From assembly GCF_016722785.1 (NCBI RefSeq), contig NZ_JAEQNE010000007.1:1-64000 (forward strand): a stretch of 64,000 nt of DNA. Direction: 5' to 3'. The DNA is from Ramlibacter monticola. GTDB lineage: Bacteria; Pseudomonadota; Gammaproteobacteria; Burkholderiales; Burkholderiaceae_C. This document shows positions 1 to 7,369 of this stretch, piece after piece; position 1 is the first letter of the stretch; every line of letters begins with the position of its first letter. The position numbers and the translations under genes are program-made. Under the pieces are notes generated by a model. The model was given only the letters and a program-made list of their open reading frames with translations, ran no database searches and was not told the DNA's origin.

Positions 1-77
1 TGCAACACCGGCGGTCGACCAGGCGAGCGCAGGTTCGCGCGTAGTGACCGATTCGACTTCCGCTTCTTCGCTTTCAT
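1..77 (-). CDS. IS30-family transposase, N-terminal fragment (runs off the window)
   Basis: Reading leftwards from an ATG at 77, the peptide begins MKAKKRKSNRSLR and continues to RSPGRPPV, the usual N-terminal signature of proteobacterial IS30-family transposases as I remember them. A GGAGG ribosome binding site sits five bases before the ATG. Only 25 codons are in the window; the DDE domain would lie to the left. The noncoding lead of this element abuts the broken orfB of the neighbouring IS3 element, so it appears to have inserted into it. The family call rests on a short peptide. Confidence 0.6.
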   Translation of the reverse strand, partial: MKAKKRKSNRSLRANLRSPGRPPVL

Positions 78-120
78 CAACACCTCCAATCAGGACGTGT
101 TGCTACGACGAGTTGAATTC

Positions 121-738
121 ACCTTGGATACCGCGGTCGGAGTGGTGCACTAAGGGATGACGCGTTCGCCTTTGGCGCAGCGCCATCTTGAATGCCTGGC
201 TGACCTCCTCGCTGCTCAGGCCGTCGTGCACGTGCCACCCCATGATCTTGCGCGAATAGGCATCGGTGATGAGACTCACGTACACCATCTGCTCGCGGGT
301 GCGCAGGTAGGTCACATCGGCCACCCAGACCTGCTCGCACCCGGTGGGCACCACCTTGGCCGGCCCGTCCTTGAGCAGATTCGGGTGACGCCGGTAGAAA
401 TGCCGACTGTTGGTCGTCTTGTGGTACGCCCGCAGCGGCCGCACCAGCATGCTGGCATCGCGCAGCACGTCGAACATCGCATCGCGCCCGATCTTGATGC
501 CCTGGCGCTGCAGCGGCTCGTGCAGCATCTGGTGCAGCTTGCGCGTGCCAATGCGCGGCTGGGTGCGCCGCTCGTCTCTCACCATTGTCACCACGGTGGC
601 GTGCTGCTCCTTGCGGCGGTGCTCGCATGCGACCCGCTTGTAGTGCGCTTGGCGGCTGATGCCCATGAAGCGGCAAGCCATCGCCACGCTCAGTCCTTCG
701 ACGAGCTTTTCCGCGACGACTTGCCCACAGGCTTTTTT
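121..738 (-). pseudogene. IS3 transposase orfB, truncated before the catalytic Glu
   Basis: The -1 frame from the slippery site encodes an HTH_21-like start followed by an rve integrase core. The first catalytic Asp is in WVADVTYLRTREQ and the second in HHSDRGIQ. Immediately after that the reading frame turns into GEFNSS and stops at 103, so the catalytic Glu helix and the C-terminus are gone. The break coincides with the start of the IS30-type sequence, which points to disruption by insertion. It could be active only if the missing half were supplied elsewhere, which is unlikely. Confidence 0.8.
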
Positions 739-1088
739 GCGACTTGGACTCCATAGTCGCGCTTGAGCACGCCCACGACTGCCTCGAAGAAGGCTGCCTT
801 TTGCTGGGCTTCCTTGAGCTGCAACTCGAGCTCTTTGATCCGCTGCTCTGGCGGTACTGGTTTGCTGGGCGCCGACATTCCTTGGACCTTTTTGCCCATA
901 GATGATGCCTTGCGCCAGTGTGGACGGCCATGTTTGCGCAACCACGTCAGTACGGTCGAAGAACCCTGGATCCCGTACCGGTCCTGAGCCTGGCGGTGCG
1001 TCAGTTCGCCTCGTTCCACCTGTTCAACCACGGCCAGCTTGAAGGCCAGTGTGTAGTCGTTCTGCGTTCTCTTGATCCATTCAGCCAA
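690..1088 (-). CDS. IS3-family transposase orfA
   Basis: This is the DNA-binding half of an IS3 transposase, 132 aa. Residues about 8-60 form a helix-turn-helix (segments LAFKLAVVEQVERGEL and RYGIQGSSTVLTWLRKHG), followed by a leucine-zipper-like helix (RIKELELQLKEAQQKAAFFE). The start is TTG at 1088 with AAGGAAGC upstream. The C-terminal end overlaps orfB across the A6G slippery run at 732-738. It is intact, but its partner orfB is broken. Confidence 0.85.
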   Translation of the reverse strand: MAEWIKRTQNDYTLAFKLAVVEQVERGELTHRQAQDRYGIQGSSTVLTWLRKHGRPHWRKASSMGKKVQGMSAPSKPVPPEQRIKELELQLKEAQQKAAFFEAVVGVLKRDYGVQVAKKPVGKSSRKSSSKD

Positions 1089-1142
1089 TTGAGCTTCCTT
1101 TCTGGGGGCCAGAAAGGTGTCAACCGATTTCAGGACGGGTCA

Positions 1143-1532
1143 CAGGCCCGCCCTGGCCCTACGCAGCGCGCGGATCCGGCAGCTTCCCTCGCGCACCTGC
1201 TTCTCGCGGCGCACCGCTTGCGGCGCGCGTCACCGGAGCCGCTGCGCACGAACCTGGCGAGGCGCAGGACCAGAGCGGGGCTGTCCGGCTCGGCGACATA
1301 AAGGAGGAGGCGCGGGCGCCGCGCTCACCCGGGGCGCGGTTCTCATCCGCGCCGGGGGACAGTCGCAGAGACGGACAGCCCCGTTCTGGTCCTGCAAGAA
1401 AGCCACTGCGCGCACGAGCGGATTCGCATCCTACGGAAATGAACCCCCTCCAGCAGCCTCCCCGCAAATCCGCGAAAGAACCTTCTTTCGTTCCGCGCTA
1501 GCATGCGGATTCCACCCCCGCGGGGAGCATCG
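1143..1532. other. Gene-free stretch between IS remnant and the first chromosomal gene
   Basis: I see no credible gene on either strand in these roughly 390 bases. The only structure is the long imperfect inverted repeat at 1264-1395, listed separately. A good ribosome binding site (GGGGAG) at the right end belongs to the gene starting at 1533. Confidence 0.5.
1264..1395. repeat. Long imperfect inverted repeat
   Basis: The left arm (1264-1297, beginning GCAGGACCAGAGCGGGGC) is the reverse complement of the right arm (1362-1395) with only a few mismatches; the core 21 bases match at 20 positions. The arms are separated by about 64 bases. It does not resemble a terminator: the loop is long and no T run follows. 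It may be a small non-autonomous element or a degraded REP-type unit. Function is unknown. Confidence 0.6.
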
Positions 1533-2114
1533 ATGGCCAAGTTCATCGTTCGCGCGCATCACCCAGCCGCGGCCCTGGCCTGCGCCGCGCTCGGTTGCGC
1601 GGCGGCCGGGCCCCTGCTGGAAGGCGATGTCCGTCTCACTGCGGGCGAATGGAGCGAGATCCGCAGCGTGCTGGCCTGGCCAGGCCAGCCGATCCGCGGC
1701 GTGCATGTGCGGCAAGTCGGCGATGAGGGCGCGCGCCTGCTGGAGGTGGAGATCGATTCCGTGGACGTCGACCGCGCGGAGGATTTCCGCCTGTGGTTCA
1801 GGGCCCTGTGCTCGAACGGGACGGGAGCCTGGAAATGCGAGCCCGTCGCCCACGTGGTGCAGCCCGCCGCGGGCGGGGCGATCGCGATCGGCCCGGAGGT
1901 GACGCCGCAGGACGTGCTGGTGCTGGCGCGCTACATGGGCCACGTGCCGGGCCGGCCCGGCCAGCGCGAACTGCTGTCGGTGCACGCGAGCGGCGGGATG
2001 TACCAGGTCAGCTACCGCTTCCGCGGCTGCGAGCACCTTGTGAAGCTGCGCAGGGAAGGCGATCTGTTCATGCTGGCGCATCCGCGCGCGCCAGGGGTGA
2101 GTGCCTGTCCCTGA
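1533..2114 (+). CDS. Hypothetical secreted protein
   Basis: A 193-aa protein of no family I recognise. The ATG at 1533 is preferred over the upstream ATG at 1503 because GGGGAG precedes it. Residues 1-27 look like a signal peptide (basic start, Ala/Leu-rich core ending near CAAAG). The mature part is acidic, with cysteines at CSNGTGAWKC that could form a disulfide. It is surrounded by unrelated genes and ends next to the convergent pdxA-like gene. No functional inference is possible. Confidence 0.6.
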   Translation: MAKFIVRAHHPAAALACAALGCAAAGPLLEGDVRLTAGEWSEIRSVLAWPGQPIRGVHVRQVGDEGARLLEVEIDSVDVDRAEDFRLWFRALCSNGTGAWKCEPVAHVVQPAAGGAIAIGPEVTPQDVLVLARYMGHVPGRPGQRELLSVHASGGMYQVSYRFRGCEHLVKLRREGDLFMLAHPRAPGVSACP

Positions 2115-3125
2115 CTAGCGCATCGCCTGCCCCGCCATCCGCAGGCACAGGTCGAACGCGTGCTGCAGTCCGTCGGCGCGCGCGATGCCGCGGCCGGCGA
2201 TGTCGAAGGCGCTGCCGCTGGCGGACGTCGCCACCGGCACCGGTAGTCCGCCGTGCAGGGTGACGCCGCGCTCGAACCCCATCAGCTTCATCGCGATCTG
2301 GCCCTGGTCGTGGTACATCGAGACCACCGCGTCGAAGTCGCCGCGCCGCGCCGCGATGAACACCGTGTCGGGCGACCAGGGGCCGCTTGCCTCCAGGCCG
2401 TCGCGCTGCAGGCGCTCGATGGTGGGCGCGATCACCTCGATCTCCTCGCGGCCGATCGAGCCGCCGTCGCCGGCATGCGGATTGAGGCCCGAGACGGCGA
2501 TGCGCGGACGCGCGATGCCGGCGCGGCGCAGTGCGGTATCGAGGATGTGCACTGCATCGGCGACCGCCTCCGGCGTGATCAGGCGCGCCACCTCGCGCAG
2601 CGGCACGTGGGAGGTGACGCGCGAGGTCCACAGGGCGTCGGTGATGTTGAATTCGCAGACGAAGCCGCGCACCCCGAACAGGCCCTGCATGAAGCGCAGC
2701 TCGTCCTCCTCCTGCATGCCCGCCACCCGCAGCGAATGCTTGTTGAGGGGCGCGAACACGATGCCGTCGACGACGCCTTCGTGCGCCAGCGCGGTCGCGG
2801 TGGCGAGGGCGTCCAGCGCCAGCTCGCCGGCCACCTCGCTGCACTGGCCCATGGGCGGCAGGCCGGCTGCGGGCTCGCGCAGCGCGAGGTGGGCGACGCG
2901 GCCCACCTCGAAGCGCAGCGCATCGCGACTGGCCGCCGTGTGGACCGGGACGCGCGCGCCCGCGATGCGCTCGCCGGCGGCCAGCACCGAGGACGCGGCG
3001 AGCAGCAGCACGTCGCAGGCTTCGCGGTTCTCCGCCCGCGCCAGCAGCCGCACGCCCATTTCGGGACCGACGCCGGCCGGGTCCCCGAGCAGCACCGCCA
3101 GCCGCGGCTTCCTCGTCAGGCTCAC
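2115..3125 (-). CDS. PdxA-family 4-phospho-hydroxyacid dehydrogenase
   Basis: A 336-aa member of the PdxA family, NAD-dependent dehydrogenases that oxidise and decarboxylate 4-phosphorylated hydroxyacids. GDPAGVGPE is at residues 14-22. The three metal-binding His are present in TSHVPL, NPHAGDGG and YHDQG. The usual TSxDHGTA segment reads TSASGSAFDIAG, lacking the Asp-His, so the substrate pocket differs from vitamin B6-making PdxA. It overlaps the upstream Bug gene by four bases, suggesting a catabolic role (for example a PdxA2-like sugar-acid phosphate dehydrogenase) for an imported carboxylate. No matching kinase is adjacent. Family is certain, substrate unknown. Confidence 0.85.
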   Translation of the reverse strand: MSLTRKPRLAVLLGDPAGVGPEMGVRLLARAENREACDVLLLAASSVLAAGERIAGARVPVHTAASRDALRFEVGRVAHLALREPAAGLPPMGQCSEVAGELALDALATATALAHEGVVDGIVFAPLNKHSLRVAGMQEEDELRFMQGLFGVRGFVCEFNITDALWTSRVTSHVPLREVARLITPEAVADAVHILDTALRRAGIARPRIAVSGLNPHAGDGGSIGREEIEVIAPTIERLQRDGLEASGPWSPDTVFIAARRGDFDAVVSMYHDQGQIAMKLMGFERGVTLHGGLPVPVATSASGSAFDIAGRGIARADGLQHAFDLCLRMAGQAMR

Positions 3126-4111
3126 AAACCTTCTCCCTTGATGTTGGCGTCCCGCACCAGCTTGCGGAAGCGCTCGAATTCCTGCCGGTTCATCTCGGCG
3201 AAGGCCTCGCCGCTCAAGGCGCCCACTTCGCCACCCAGCCCCTTGATCCGCGCCTGCACGTCGGGCAGCTTCAGCACCTTCGCCAGTTCGGCAGCCAGCG
3301 CATCGACCACCGCCTTCGGCGTGCCGGCGGTGACGTAGAGGCCGTACCAGGTCTGCACGTCGGCGCCCTTGACGCCGGCTTCGGCCAGGGTCGGCACGTC
3401 GGGCAGTTCGGCCGCCCGCCGCTCGGACATCACCGCCAGCGGGCGGAACTTGCCGCCGCGGATCTGCCCCATGGCCGACGAGGTGGAGTCGAACATCATG
3501 GTGACCTCGCCGCCGAGGATGTCGATGTGCGCCTGCGAACTGCCCTTGTAGGGGACGTGGATCGCCTTGGTGCCGGTGGCGAGCGCGAAGGCTTCGCCGG
3601 CGATGTGCTGGGTGCTACCGATGCCGGAGGAGGCGTATTTCAGCTGGCCCGGCTTGTCCGCCATCGCCGCGACCAGTTCCTTCGCCGAGCGGTAGGGCGA
3701 GGCGGCGGACACCACCAGCACGTTGGGCATCACGGCCACCAGCCCGATCGGCTGCAGGTCCTTCAGCGGATCGAACTTCAGCTTCAGCAGGTGGGGCGCG
3801 ATCGCCTGCCCGGTGTTGGTGGCGAGCAGCAGCGTATTGCCGTCGGGCGGGGCGTGCGCGGCGACGTCGGCCGCGATCGTGTTGGAGGCGCCGGGCCGGT
3901 TCTCGACCACCACCGACTGCCGGAAGGCGGCCGCGAACTTCTCGGCCAGCATGCGCGCGAGGATGTCCGTGCCGCCACCGGGCGAGGCGCCCACCATGAT
4001 GCGCAAGGGTTTGTCGGGCCAGCCCTGGGCCTGCGCGGGCGCGCCGGCGGCCAGCGCCAGGGCGAAGGCCGCGAGCGCCACGGTGGCGTGGCGGCGGGTC
4101 GGAGTTGCCAT
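3122..4111 (-). CDS. Bug-family (tripartite tricarboxylate transporter) substrate-binding protein
   Basis: A 329-aa periplasmic binding protein of the Bug/TctC type. Signal peptide is residues 1-28 (cleavage near AQAQGWP). The family start WPDKPLRIMVGASPGGGTD and the VENRPGASN motif follow. These proteins bind carboxylates and normally feed TctA/TctB membrane partners, which are not encoded here, so it either shares distant permeases or acts as a sensor. It is the first gene of a two-gene unit with the pdxA-like gene and is divergent from a LysR regulator, its probable controller. Confidence 0.9.
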   Translation of the reverse strand: MATPTRRHATVALAAFALALAAGAPAQAQGWPDKPLRIMVGASPGGGTDILARMLAEKFAAAFRQSVVVENRPGASNTIAADVAAHAPPDGNTLLLATNTGQAIAPHLLKLKFDPLKDLQPIGLVAVMPNVLVVSAASPYRSAKELVAAMADKPGQLKYASSGIGSTQHIAGEAFALATGTKAIHVPYKGSSQAHIDILGGEVTMMFDSTSSAMGQIRGGKFRPLAVMSERRAAELPDVPTLAEAGVKGADVQTWYGLYVTAGTPKAVVDALAAELAKVLKLPDVQARIKGLGGEVGALSGEAFAEMNRQEFERFRKLVRDANIKGEGL

Positions 4112-4169
4112 TCTTGTCTCCTGCTGGCGCGGTCCGGGCCGCGCTCCAGCGCAGGGTAAGAGCTCCCAT

Positions 4170-4188
4170 CATTCCATTCCAATGAATT
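4170..4188. promoter_or_regulatory. Possible LysR operator between Bug-pdxA and the LysR gene
   Basis: An imperfect palindrome (ATTCCATTCCAATGAAT) with ATTC/GAAT ends lies in the divergent intergenic region, about 40-55 bases upstream of the LysR start. Placement fits an autoregulatory LysR site, but the symmetry is weak. Confidence 0.3.
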
Positions 4189-4225
4189 TCCCTGAATAAT
4201 CCATGCAGAATCGGATATCTCGACC

Positions 4226-5170
4226 GTGTCCAAGCCCTTGTCGGACACCGCCCTGCTGATGCGCCTGCGCACCCGGCAACTGCTGTTGCTGGAGGCCCTG
4301 GGGCGGGAGCACAACCTCGGCCGCGCGGCGGCCGCGCTGGGCATGAGCCAGCCGGCGGCGACGCGCCTGCTGCAGCAGGCGGAAGACACCGTGGGCGTCC
4401 CGCTCTTCACCCGGCTCGCGCGCGGCATGGAGCCCACGCCCAGCGGCGAGGTGCTGGTGCGCTTCGCCCGCCAGCACCTGGTGGACTTCCGCGTGGCGCG
4501 CGAACAGATGACGGCGCTGCTCTCCGGCCTGCGCGGCCAGCTGCGCGTGGGCAGCGTGCCGGGCGCCCTGCCGCAGCTGCTCGGGCCCGCGCTGGGCGAG
4601 TACAAGCGGCAGCATCCGCAGGTGGCGGTGTCGGTGCTGGTGGAGACCAGCGACGTGATGCTGGGCCTGCTCGAACGCGGTGAGGTCGACCTCGTGCTGG
4701 GCCGCCCGACGGAGCGCCACTTCGACGACGAGCTTGCAATCGAGCAGCTGCTGGCGGAGCCGCAGGTGGCCGTGGCGCGGGCCGCGCACCCGCTGCTGCA
4801 GCAGGCCGGCATCGCGCTGGCGGACCTCGTGTCCTGGCCCTGGATCCTGCAGCCGCCGGGCGCGCCGCAGCGCAGCCGCTTCGAAGCCGGCCTGCGCGAG
4901 GCCGGGCTGCACGTGCGGCTGGACATCACGGAGACCGCGTCGACCGTCGCCACCACCGTGCTGCTGGAGGCCAGCGACATGCTGGCGATCATGCCGGCGT
5001 CGCTGGCGGCGCACTACGCGCGGCTCGGGCTGCTGCAGGTGCTGCCGGTGGAATTGCCGCTGCGGGTGCCACCGATCCACCTGATGACGCGCAGGCAGCG
5101 CGAGCTGTCGCCGGCGGCGCTGGGCTTCGTCGAGGTGCTGCGGGGGCGCGCCACCGGCGCCACCCCCTGA
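4226..5170 (+). CDS. LysR-family transcriptional regulator (probable regulator of the Bug-pdxA unit)
   Basis: A 314-aa LysR regulator starting at GTG 4226. The N-terminal winged HTH is residues about 15-75 (GRAAAALGMSQPAATRLLQQ), followed by a linker helix and the periplasmic-binding-like effector domain from about residue 100 (RVGSVPGALPQLLGPAL). It is transcribed away from the Bug-pdxA pair across a 114-base region, the usual layout for a LysR activator of the divergent genes. The inducer is presumably the carboxylate handled by that pair. Family certain, target inferred. Confidence 0.88.
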   Translation: MSKPLSDTALLMRLRTRQLLLLEALGREHNLGRAAAALGMSQPAATRLLQQAEDTVGVPLFTRLARGMEPTPSGEVLVRFARQHLVDFRVAREQMTALLSGLRGQLRVGSVPGALPQLLGPALGEYKRQHPQVAVSVLVETSDVMLGLLERGEVDLVLGRPTERHFDDELAIEQLLAEPQVAVARAAHPLLQQAGIALADLVSWPWILQPPGAPQRSRFEAGLREAGLHVRLDITETASTVATTVLLEASDMLAIMPASLAAHYARLGLLQVLPVELPLRVPPIHLMTRRQRELSPAALGFVEVLRGRATGATP

Positions 5171-5173
5171 CGG

Positions 5174-5788
5174 CTAGTTCGCCCGCGAGAACCGCGCGCG
5201 CGCCGACGCCAGGCGATTCGCGTACTTCCCGCGCGTGAGCAGGTGGGCGCCGGCCAGCATCATGCTGCCGAAGCCGACGATCGTGCCGGTGCCCAATGAG
5301 CGCGCCACGCTGCTGGCCAGTTCCGGCGCGCGCGGCCCGGCCAGTTCGAGCCGGCGCCGGGTCATGCGCGCGCCCAGCTCCGACAGCTGCTCGGGGATCA
5401 GGCGCTCCGCCGCGGGCAGCAGCAGCGTCTCCTCGTCGGCCACGTGGTGCATCACGTGCCGCATCAGATCGAAGTAGGTGTCGTCGAACGCGCCGTCGGT
5501 CACCGGCATGTTGCGCAGGCGCGAGATCAGGCCGCGCATCTCGTCGTGCTCCGGCGTGCTCTTGCGCAGGACCTCGGTGTCCGCCACCACGCGCAGGGCG
5601 GGGTAGAAGATCTCTTCCTCCAGCTGGGCGTGGATCTCGATCGCGAGGCACACGTTGTCCGCCAGCCCGCGCTTCTGCCGCTCGGAGGACCCGATCTCGT
5701 ACTGGTGGAAAGCCGTGAGCACGTGCGTGTGGTCCAGCCGGATCATGTTCGTGATGCTCGGCGACAGCTGGGATAGCAGGGAAGACAT
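5174..5788 (-). CDS. Hemerythrin HHE domain protein
   Basis: About 204 aa. The ATG at 5788 is favoured over one 33 bases upstream because AGGAGCG precedes it. An HHE cation-binding four-helix bundle fills residues about 10-145, with diiron-type ligands in DHTHVL, IHAQLEEEIFYPAL, PEHDEM and HHVADEETLLLP. A C-terminal Gly-rich hydrophobic segment (TGTIVGFGSMMLAGAHLL) may touch the membrane. Such proteins bind O2 or NO at a diiron site or buffer iron. It is convergent with the LysR gene. Role not determined. Confidence 0.85.
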   Translation of the reverse strand: MSSLLSQLSPSITNMIRLDHTHVLTAFHQYEIGSSERQKRGLADNVCLAIEIHAQLEEEIFYPALRVVADTEVLRKSTPEHDEMRGLISRLRNMPVTDGAFDDTYFDLMRHVMHHVADEETLLLPAAERLIPEQLSELGARMTRRRLELAGPRAPELASSVARSLGTGTIVGFGSMMLAGAHLLTRGKYANRLASARARFSRAN

Positions 5789-5905
5789 CTCGCTCGCTCC
5801 TGGGATTCGTTTGCCAGCCATTCGGCCGCGTTGGCGCAGCCCTGCCTGTCAGACGGGACCGCTAGTCGCTCGCCGGCACCGTCCCGCCGGACGCCCGGCG
5901 CGGCC

Positions 5906-5923
5906 GTACGCCATGCGGCGTAC
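5906..5923. promoter_or_regulatory. Palindrome upstream of the urt operon
   Basis: GTACGCC-ATGC-GGCGTAC is a perfect 7-base inverted repeat with a 4-base centre, about 70 bases before urtA. Its position suits an operator for nitrogen control of urea uptake. No known regulator consensus is matched, so the function is open. Confidence 0.3.
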
Positions 5924-5991
5924 AGACCCGCCGCGGGGCGCTCCCCAGAATCAGCTGCGCAGTCCCACCAACAACTTCTCCTGGAGTCCAC

Positions 5992-7263
5992 ATGCAACGT
6001 CGCTTCACCCTGAAGGCCCTGACCGCTGCTGCCGCGCTGAGCGCCGCCGGCCTGCCCGCGTGGGCCGCCGACACCATCAAGGTCGGCATCCTGCACAGCC
6101 TCTCCGGCACCATGGCCATCTCCGAAACCGTGCTCAAGGACACGGCCCTGATGGCGATCGAGGAGATCAACGCCAAGGGCGGCGTGCTGGGCAAGAAGCT
6201 GGAGCCGGTGGTGGTCGACCCCGCGTCCAACTGGCCCCTGTTCGCCGAGAAGACCAAGCAGCTGCTGACCCAGGACAAGGTGGCCGTGATCTTCGGCTGC
6301 TGGACCTCGGTGAGCCGCAAGTCGGTGCTGCCGGTCGTGGAAGAGCTCAACGGCCTGCTGTTCTATCCGGTCCAGTACGAGGGCGAGGAGCTCTCGAGGA
6401 ACGTGTTCTACACCGGCGCCGCGCCCAACCAGCAGGCCATCCCGGCCGTCGAATACCTCATGAGCAAGGAAGGCGGCGGGGCCAAGCGCTTCGTGCTGCT
6501 GGGCACCGACTACGTCTACCCGCGCACCACCAACAAGATCCTGCGCGCCTTCCTGAAGTCCAAGGGCATCGCCGATGCGGACATCATGGAGGAGTACACG
6601 CCCTTCGGCCACAGCGACTACCAGACCATCATCCAGAAGGTCAAGAAGTTCGCCGGCGAGGGCAAGAAGACCGCGGTGATCTCCACCATCAACGGCGACT
6701 CCAACGTGCCCTTCTACAAGGAGCTGGGCAACGCCGGCCTGAAGGCCAAGGACGTGCCGGTGGTGGCCTTCTCGGTCGGCGAGGAGGAACTGCGCGGCGT
6801 CGACACCAAGCCGCTGGTGGGCCACCTCGCCGCCTGGAACTACTTCATGTCGGTGAAGAACCCCACCAACACCGAGTTCACCAAGAAGTGGGGCGACTAC
6901 GCCAAGACCAAGAACATCCCCGGCCACAAGGACAAGCCGCTGACCAACGACCCGATGGAGGCCACCTACATCGGCGTCTACATGTGGAAGCAGGCGGTGG
7001 AGAAGGCCAAGTCCACCGACGTGGACAAGGTGATCGCCGCCATGTCCGGCCAGACCTTCAAGGCGCCCTCCGGCTTCACGGCCAAGATGGACGAGAAGAA
7101 CCACCACCTGCACAAGCCGGTGTTCATCGGCGAGGTGAAGTCCGACGGCCAGTTCAACGTGGTGTGGAAGACGCCGGGTCCCGTCAAGGCCAAGCCCTGG
7201 TCGCCCTTCATCGACGGCAACGACAAGAAGAAGGACGAGCCGGACGGCAAGTCGAAGATGTGA
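5992..7263 (+). CDS. urtA: Urea ABC transporter, substrate-binding protein UrtA
   Basis: A 423-aa periplasmic receptor. Signal peptide residues 1-25 end at AWAADTIK; the mature protein is a type I periplasmic binding fold (Peripla_BP_5 / short-chain amide group). IKVGILHSLSGTMAISE and the PVQYEGEE segment are typical of UrtA/FmdD/AmiC amide-binding proteins. TGGAG lies before the ATG. It is the first gene of urtABCDE, a high-affinity urea importer usually induced by nitrogen limitation. A 106-base gap with a palindromic repeat separates it from urtB, which may lower expression of the membrane genes relative to the binding protein. Confidence 0.95.
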   Translation: MQRRFTLKALTAAAALSAAGLPAWAADTIKVGILHSLSGTMAISETVLKDTALMAIEEINAKGGVLGKKLEPVVVDPASNWPLFAEKTKQLLTQDKVAVIFGCWTSVSRKSVLPVVEELNGLLFYPVQYEGEELSRNVFYTGAAPNQQAIPAVEYLMSKEGGGAKRFVLLGTDYVYPRTTNKILRAFLKSKGIADADIMEEYTPFGHSDYQTIIQKVKKFAGEGKKTAVISTINGDSNVPFYKELGNAGLKAKDVPVVAFSVGEEELRGVDTKPLVGHLAAWNYFMSVKNPTNTEFTKKWGDYAKTKNIPGHKDKPLTNDPMEATYIGVYMWKQAVEKAKSTDVDKVIAAMSGQTFKAPSGFTAKMDEKNHHLHKPVFIGEVKSDGQFNVVWKTPGPVKAKPWSPFIDGNDKKKDEPDGKSKM

Positions 7264-7271
7264 CCCACCCC

Positions 7272-7331
7272 CGAAGCGGCCTGCGGCCGCCTCCCCCTCG
7301 AGGGGGCGGCGCGGCCGCTTGGGGCGGCCCG
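7272..7331. repeat. GC-rich palindromic intergenic repeat (comamonad type)
   Basis: CCCCGAAGCGGCCTGCGGCC followed by CTCCCCCTCGAGGGGG and GCGGCCGCTTGGGG forms nested palindromes between urtA and urtB. A closely related unit occurs at 34345-34428, and weaker relatives near 43513 and 49070. Such units are common between genes in this bacterial family. It may act as an mRNA stabiliser for urtA. Confidence 0.6.
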
Positions 7332-7369
7332 GCGCGGCGCGCCTGCGCGAATGAACACCGTCTGATCCG

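Larger units (their letters stand above)
121..1142 (-). mobile_element. IS3-family insertion sequence, truncated on its orfB side
   Basis: This holds a two-frame transposase (orfA, then orfB in the -1 frame) with an A AAA AAG slippery heptamer at 732-738, the standard programmed frameshift arrangement of IS3 elements. The likely terminal end by orfA is near 1142, where the minus strand begins TGACCCGTCC. The other end is missing: similarity stops at about 121, where the IS30-type element begins. The outer boundary is a guess because the second inverted repeat is not visible. Confidence 0.75.

Noticed and set aside
113..122. GAATTC at the IS junction, suggesting a cloning or assembly join
   Set aside because: A single restriction site is expected by chance; the sequence on its left is a plausible natural IS30-type leader with its own ribosome binding site.
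5826..5842. Possible sigma-54 promoter (TGGC...GC) before urtA
   Set aside because: The match is poor in the -12 element and about 150 bases from the gene; not supported.
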